A DNA stretch of 64,000 bases from Rhodococcus qingshengii JCM 15477 (GTDB taxonomy: Bacteria; Actinomycetota; Actinomycetes; Mycobacteriales; Mycobacteriaceae): the NCBI RefSeq assembly GCF_023221595.1, contig NZ_CP096564.1, positions 1 to 64,000 of the forward strand, in the 5' to 3' direction. Made by a program: the position numbers and the translations under genes. The notes beneath the pieces are model-generated. The model was not told where the DNA came from. It worked only from the letters and a program-made list of their open reading frames with translations, and searched no databases. This document shows, one piece after another, positions 59,704 through 64,000 of this stretch (within the stretch, counting starts at the first letter, position 1; each line of letters opens with the position of its first letter).

Positions 59704-61143
59704 TTACAGACGTTGCAAGGAGAGCTCGAGCCCGACTGGCTTGAGCGTCAGCGCTTCGCGGACGTCCAACTTATATTCCGGATCCGATTGAAAGCTGTAG
59801 CGCTGCAATATGGTTGCCAACGACAGGACCGCTTCGTGCAAAGCGAACTGCCGACCGATGCAGGACCTTGGTCCTGTTCCGAAAGGGCGGTAGGCGTGAG
59901 CTGGGCGTTTCTTCACATTCTCAGGTTTGAAGCGGTCCGGGTCGAAGGATTCTGGATTCTCACCCCAGACCGGGTCGCGGTGCAGCTGTGGGAGGAGGAC
60001 GAATACCCATGATCCCTTCGGCATCGCGTAGCGACCACCCAGAGTCGTGTCAGTTCGGACCTTGCGGAAGTATCCCGGAGCGCTCGGCCACAGGCGAAGC
60101 GTCTCGTCGACGACTCGGCGTAGGTACCGCATTTTGGCCACGTCTTCGAAGGCCGGTGCTTCACCACCAGTGATGTCCGCGACCTCCGCACGAGCAGCGT
60201 CGGCGATCTCGGGATGCAGAGCCAGGAAGTACAGCGCGAAGGCGATAGTGCCGGCGGTTGTCTCGTTTCCAGCGACGAGAAACGTCAGGACCTGGTTCCG
60301 AATGTTCACCGGGTCCAGCTTCTCGCCCGTCTCGTCGTCGGTGTTGTTGAGCATCAGGTCGAGCAAATCGTCCTGATGCTCCCCCGGCTTTGCCTGTCGT
60401 TCGGCGATCACGTCGTCGACGACCGTCCGAACAAACGTGATGTCCTTCTTATATTGCAGTTCAGCGCCGTTTCCGCGCAATTTACGAAGGAATGGAATGT
60501 CGTTGGAGGTGCGGTTCACGTGCTCGAGAACCCTCGACATCGCACCGACGAACGGGTGCTCGTCGCCATCGAAGGACGCGAAGTCGTAGCCGAAGCCAGC
60601 TAGGCCGATCACGTCCAGAGCGAGCTTGTTCGCATCAGCGGTGGCATCGATCTTTCTGCCGGCGGCCGCGGACGCATCCCACGCTGCCGTGAGTCCGTCC
60701 AAAGCTCGCAGCATCGACGGGTGGTACTTACGCAACGCTGCCTGGCTGAACCCGGCGTTGAGGATGTTGTGCGCCTTTTGCCAGTTGGGTTCGGAGTTGA
60801 AAGCGGTGAAAAGGCCGTCTTCCGCGACTGCACGCAGCTTTCGAATCGGCAGACCCACCGATTTCGCCCACAATGCCTCGTTGTTGACCTCCGCAACCAA
60901 CTCCACCCCGGAGACCACGGTCAGTCGGTGATTGATGATCTTGCGTTCGAAGATCGGCCCCAGCCTCGAAGCCATGACCATTTCCTTCTGGACCGGCTTC
61001 TCCGAGTCGACACTGAGCAAGTCCCCCAGTACAGGTAGCCGCCAGGCCGGGGAGGGGATCGACTCGAAATCAAGGACTGGATTGACCGCGACCTCACTGG
61101 TCGGTGTCTCACTGCTCGGATACGGGCACTTGTCGGAAGACAT
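59704..61143 (-). CDS. CYP102-like cytochrome P450 without reductase domain
   Basis: The 479-residue haem monooxygenase resembles the haem domain of CYP102-type fatty-acid hydroxylases. Motifs: AGNETTAGTIAFALYFLALH (I-helix), ETLRLWPSAP (K-helix), HRDPVWGENPESFDPDRF, and the haem ligand loop FGTGPRSCIGRQF (Cys428). The fused flavin reductase of CYP102A1 is missing, so it needs separate electron carriers; none is encoded nearby. Start at 61143 (MSSDKCPYP); the longer frame upstream is not family-like. Likely substrate: long-chain lipids. Confidence 0.88.
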   Translation of the reverse strand: MSSDKCPYPSSETPTSEVAVNPVLDFESIPSPAWRLPVLGDLLSVDSEKPVQKEMVMASRLGPIFERKIINHRLTVVSGVELVAEVNNEALWAKSVGLPIRKLRAVAEDGLFTAFNSEPNWQKAHNILNAGFSQAALRKYHPSMLRALDGLTAAWDASAAAGRKIDATADANKLALDVIGLAGFGYDFASFDGDEHPFVGAMSRVLEHVNRTSNDIPFLRKLRGNGAELQYKKDITFVRTVVDDVIAERQAKPGEHQDDLLDLMLNNTDDETGEKLDPVNIRNQVLTFLVAGNETTAGTIAFALYFLALHPEIADAARAEVADITGGEAPAFEDVAKMRYLRRVVDETLRLWPSAPGYFRKVRTDTTLGGRYAMPKGSWVFVLLPQLHRDPVWGENPESFDPDRFKPENVKKRPAHAYRPFGTGPRSCIGRQFALHEAVLSLATILQRYSFQSDPEYKLDVREALTLKPVGLELSLQRL

Positions 61144-61373
61144 GGTGGACAGTCTTGCATCAGTTTCCGAACGGAGTCCGCCGCGACGCAAAATGCGCGA
61201 TGGGACGCAAAGTTGCCATCCAAGATGGAGCAACAAGGCCAACGGAACGGGCGAACCAAGGACCGTACCCGTCGTACTGCGGATGTCGAATGTCTGGTTC
61301 TCTTATCTCTCCACTCCCCTGCCACTACTAGAAGTTCCTCTGAGCTGGCATTTTGCACGATTTCCATTTCAGG

Positions 61374-61628
61374 AAAACAGTTATACAGCTTTACGGCTAA
61401 GTGGGTAAATGTCATAACGGAAAACCGGTAAGCTGTAAAACCGTATAGACAGCTATCCGGCAAACCGGTATGCTGCTCTTACAGGTAGACGGCAAGCCGG
61501 TTGCCTGGCAAACCGGCTAAGTGGGTATGCGGCTAAATGGCAAGCTGGAAACCTGTTTTACAGGTAACTGTTTTTACAGCTTTTCAGAAAGCTGCAAACT
61601 GTAAAACTGGCAAGCTGTAAACGAGCGA
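61374..61628. repeat. Repeat-rich AT-rich centromere-like region upstream of parA
   Basis: About 250 bases of overlapping short repeats: CGGCTAAGTGGGTA at 61394-61407 and 61514-61527; GGCAAACCGG at 61459-61468 and 61507-61516; AAGCTGTAAA variants several times; and ACCTGTTTTACAGGT at 61551-61565. The position directly before parA suggests the partition centromere and parA promoter. Confidence 0.6.
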
Positions 61629-61642
61629 AAGGGCGCTTCTCG

Positions 61643-62233
61643 ATGATCATCAGTCTGGTCAACACCAAAGGCGGAACGGCCAAGACGACGAGCGCGATCT
61701 ACCTTGCGCTCGCGTTTCATAATCGGGGGAGGAAGGTTGTCGTCCTCGACTTGGACAAACAGGGTTCAGCAACCGACTGGGCTGATCGCGCTACGGAGGC
61801 TGGAGATCCACTCCCGTTCCCAGTGCATGTCGTGAACATGAAACGCCTGGTGAAGTACGCCACCGATGGCGACGACCAGGTAGTAATCATCGACACCCCG
61901 CCCGGTGACGGGCAAGTTATCGACGCTGCAATCGGGGCGTCCAACTTCGTCATAATGCCCACGGCCGCTACAGGACTCGACACCGCCAGAGTCTGGGAGA
62001 CACTGCCCTCGGTGCAGGGCCGCCTTCCATACGGAATCCTCATCACCTCCGCACGTCTCGGAACGAACCTGCTCGAAGATGCCAAGGCAGCGTTCGACAG
62101 CAACGACGCAGCCCGATTCGACACCGTCATCCCCATGCGCGAGCGCATCCGGTCAACATTCGGCACTACCCCCAAGCACGACGAAGGGTATTCCGACGTC
62201 GTCGACGAGATCACAGAGGCCCTGACAGCATGA
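61643..62233 (+). CDS. parA: ParA partition ATPase
   Basis: The 196-residue protein is a small Walker-type ATPase of type Ib partition systems: deviant Walker A NTKGGTAKTTSA (Lys9 and Lys14), VVVLDLDKQGSATDW (A'), VVIIDTPPGDG (B). It lacks the N-terminal HTH of type Ia ParA, so it should not autoregulate by itself. It overlaps the next gene (ATGA). Moves plasmid copies to daughter cells. Confidence 0.93.
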   Translation: MIISLVNTKGGTAKTTSAIYLALAFHNRGRKVVVLDLDKQGSATDWADRATEAGDPLPFPVHVVNMKRLVKYATDGDDQVVIIDTPPGDGQVIDAAIGASNFVIMPTAATGLDTARVWETLPSVQGRLPYGILITSARLGTNLLEDAKAAFDSNDAARFDTVIPMRERIRSTFGTTPKHDEGYSDVVDEITEALTA

Positions 62234-62478
62234 GCATCCCCAAGGCAAAGACGACACCGACGCTCGGGCCTCGCAAGTCCGCGCCACCCATCGCGCCGCC
62301 CTCAGTGACGTCCAGCTTCGTCGAACCGGACGCAGACCGCACAAAACTCACCGTCCAGATCGACGCTGAACTGCACCGACGCTTCAAAGCTGCCGTTGCA
62401 GGAAGCGGCAAGAAGATGCGCGACGTGGTCGAGGAAATGATCGAGCAGTGGACCGACGCGAACAGTGGTCGCTCATAA
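62230..62478 (+). CDS. ParG-like ribbon-helix-helix centromere-binding protein
   Basis: The 82-residue protein has a flexible Pro/Thr-rich N-terminal tail and a C-terminal RHH domain (RTKLTVQIDAELHRRFKAAV, KKMRDVVEEMIEQWTD), the layout of ParG/Omega partners of small ParA proteins. It overlaps parA by four bases. It should bind the repeats at 61374-61628. Confidence 0.85.
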   Translation: MSIPKAKTTPTLGPRKSAPPIAPPSVTSSFVEPDADRTKLTVQIDAELHRRFKAAVAGSGKKMRDVVEEMIEQWTDANSGRS

Positions 62479-62507
62479 CCCCGTGACGCTATTGCGCAAA
62501 AACAAAG

Positions 62508-62539
62508 GGAGCCTCGCCGGTTGCACCCGACGAGGCTCC
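62508..62539 (+). terminator. 9-bp hairpin terminator after the par operon
   Basis: GGAGCCTCG (62508-62516) pairs with CGAGGCTCC (62531-62539), 30 bases after the ParG-like stop. Confidence 0.7.
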
Positions 62540-62581
62540 AGACCGGGAAACCCCTGGAAGACATCTCACGGGGTGTAGGAG

Positions 62582-63811
62582 TCAAGCCGCGATCGGGAGG
62601 GGAGGTGGAAATGCGTGCAATTCGTCGAAGAATTCGCGGGTGATGAGGCAGTGGTGGAGTTGGCCGAGGAATCGGTTGAACAGGTGTCGTTGAGCTTGGT
62701 GGTTCCAGTCCCCGCCTGCGCGTCGGGCATCGAAATGTCGCCTGGCTCCGGGGGACGCTTGGAGGGCGCTGAACGCCCAGATCGTTCCTGCTGCAGCCAG
62801 TCTTCGGTTCTTGACGTGCCGGTGCAGGACGAAGGTCTTTTTCCCGCTGGCACGGGTGATCGGGGCGGCGCCGGCGTAGGCCTTGAGGCCACGCGCGGTG
62901 GCGAACCTGTTCCGGTCGTCACCGATCTCGGCGAGAACTCGGGCCACGGCCAGTGGCCCCAGCCCGGGGAAGCTGGTGATGATCTTCGCATCGGGGTGTT
63001 CGGAGAAGAGCACGCTGACGTGTGCGGCGAGGGTCTCGGCGGCTGCGCAGGCAGCGTCGAACTGCCGCAACAGGGCCATCAGACTGATTCCCATCGCTGC
63101 TTCGATCTGCGGTGGCTGGCGAAGCGCCGGGGTGCGCAGGATGCCCCGCAGTCGTTCGACGTCTCGGTCGAGGAATCGGGAGCGTCCCGCTCTCTTGAGC
63201 GCCGCCCGAAGTTGGGGCCGGGTCAGGGCGGCAGCTGCGGTCGGGGTCGGAGCCGCAGCGAGCACGCTTCGGGCATCAGGGCGGGTCAGTCCGTCTTCGA
63301 GGGATTGAAACGCGGTCAACGCTGCCGGGAAATATTCTTTGAGGAGCGAGCGGACCTCGTTGCCGAAGCGTTGCCTGGACCAGACCGCGTCTTGCTGGGC
63401 GCGGGCGAGAACCCGGATGGCCAGAGCGCTGTCGGTGTCGGCCGGCAACGGACGGTGTGCGGTGGCGTCGGTGCGCACGATATTCGCGAGCATGACCGCG
63501 TCGGCGGAATCGGATTTCGATCCGGAGACCGAATGCCGGGACCGGTACCGGGAGGCGGCGAGTGGGTTGATCGGGTAGATCACCCGGCCACTTGCTCGGA
63601 GTGCGGCGACCCACAGGCCGTGGTCGGTTTCGATCCCGACCGGGATCAGGTTTTCGGCGGTGTCGCCGGCTTCGGCGAATGCCTCGAGCAGTCGGGCGAA
63701 CCCGGCGGCGTCGTTGTCGACTCGTCCCCGGCTCACGACTTCGCCCAGGTCGTTGAGGATTGCGAAGTCGTGATGGTTTTCGGCCCAATCGATTCCGCAG
63801 TACAGTCCCAC
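62582..63811 (-). CDS. IS110-family DEDD transposase
   Basis: The 409-residue recombinase has Asp8 in CGIDWAENHHD, Glu in VGIETDHGLW, Asp pair in SKSDSADAVMLANIVRTD. The C-terminal domain has SFPGLGPLAVARVLAEIGDD, LKAYAGAAPITRASGKKTFV with the likely catalytic Ser, and VKNRRLAAAGTIWAFSALQ. It belongs to another IS110 subgroup than the two other copies in the window and lies just downstream of the par operon terminator. Confidence 0.93.
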   Translation of the reverse strand: MGLYCGIDWAENHHDFAILNDLGEVVSRGRVDNDAAGFARLLEAFAEAGDTAENLIPVGIETDHGLWVAALRASGRVIYPINPLAASRYRSRHSVSGSKSDSADAVMLANIVRTDATAHRPLPADTDSALAIRVLARAQQDAVWSRQRFGNEVRSLLKEYFPAALTAFQSLEDGLTRPDARSVLAAAPTPTAAAALTRPQLRAALKRAGRSRFLDRDVERLRGILRTPALRQPPQIEAAMGISLMALLRQFDAACAAAETLAAHVSVLFSEHPDAKIITSFPGLGPLAVARVLAEIGDDRNRFATARGLKAYAGAAPITRASGKKTFVLHRHVKNRRLAAAGTIWAFSALQASPGARRHFDARRAGGDWNHQAQRHLFNRFLGQLHHCLITREFFDELHAFPPPLPIAA

Positions 63812-64000
63812 CGCGCCTCCCAGTGTCGATGTGCAGGTTGCGAACCCGTGTGGTGCACGCGGCGACCTAATTGCAGGACTCGACGGTCCGTCATCTCACC
63901 AGCCGTTCGTGTCACCAGCGCACCGCAGGGCACTCGATCTGCCGAAGAGCTCACGGCTCGGGAATGCAGAAGAAGAGATCGACCCTGTGGCGGGCTCGTA
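63812..64000. other. IS110 upstream non-coding region, cut by the window end
   Basis: Non-coding bases upstream of the transposase start, where this group carries its bridge RNA. No gene visible; the element end is probably beyond or near the window edge. Confidence 0.3.

Noticed and set aside
1..64000. CRISPR array, rRNA or tRNA genes
   Set aside because: No regularly spaced repeats with unique spacers and no recognisable rRNA or cloverleaf sequence seen on reading; a dedicated tRNA search was not possible here.

Overview
The window reads as part of a conjugative plasmid (or plasmid-like conjugative element) of a high-GC, mycolic-acid-containing actinobacterium, most likely Rhodococcus. The reasons are an antigen-85-type mycolyltransferase, a GT87 polyprenyl-phosphate-mannose-dependent mannosyltransferase, an AlkB alkane hydroxylase, an Rv3651-like protein, and a T4SS of the SCO6880/VirB4/VirD4 actinobacterial type. 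I see no rRNA, tRNA or CRISPR array. Species assignment is inference.

Layout. 0-19 kb is an accessory segment: an HNH-like gene, two lipoproteins, an alkB gene split by an IS21-family element, an IS110-family transposase, a mycolyltransferase and mannosyltransferase pair, a TetR plus NADH-dehydrogenase-like pair, a small secreted protein, a second IS110 element, a HIT protein and a SMI1/KNR4-like protein. 19-27 kb is the DNA-processing module: a DUF4192 protein, a tiny ORF with an HNH-like gene whose start codon sits inside a perfect 16-bp inverted repeat, a coiled-coil protein divergent from a 1569-aa MobF relaxase/helicase, and a likely oriT between those two. 27-31.4 kb is a visibly AT-richer three-gene cassette: SMC/ABC-type ATPase, soluble histidine kinase, and receiver domain fused to an aminoglycoside-phosphotransferase-like kinase. 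I regard it as the best candidate for an undescribed system. 31.7-32.8 kb is a Fic toxin/antitoxin pair.

32.8-55.1 kb is one long minus-strand conjugation operon: a secreted protein, a membrane protein, a cutinase-like protein, a degenerate P-loop protein, two small VirB2/3-like membrane proteins, two related lipid- or membrane-anchored proteins, VirB6-like, a membrane protein, SCO6880, VirB4, a domesticated IS3-OrfA-like protein, a three-domain wall hydrolase, a VirB8-like protein, a VirD4-like coupling protein and accessory proteins. Inside it a 1084-bp tandem duplication (end of SCO6880 plus start of virB4) carries a second IS21-family element with a 6-bp target duplication. One intact copy of each gene survives because of the duplication.

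55-64 kb is the maintenance region: a tandem-HTH XRE regulator flanked by 13-bp-spaced direct repeats, an RHH-like small protein behind a 16-bp palindrome, a putative Rep, an Rv3651-like sensor convergent to Rep and followed upstream by a CYP102-like P450, a repeat-rich putative centromere, parA with a ParG-like partner, and a third IS110-family transposase. Together the genes give replication, partition, stability (Fic pair), transfer (relaxase, coupling protein, T4SS, wall hydrolases) and accessory lipid/envelope functions.
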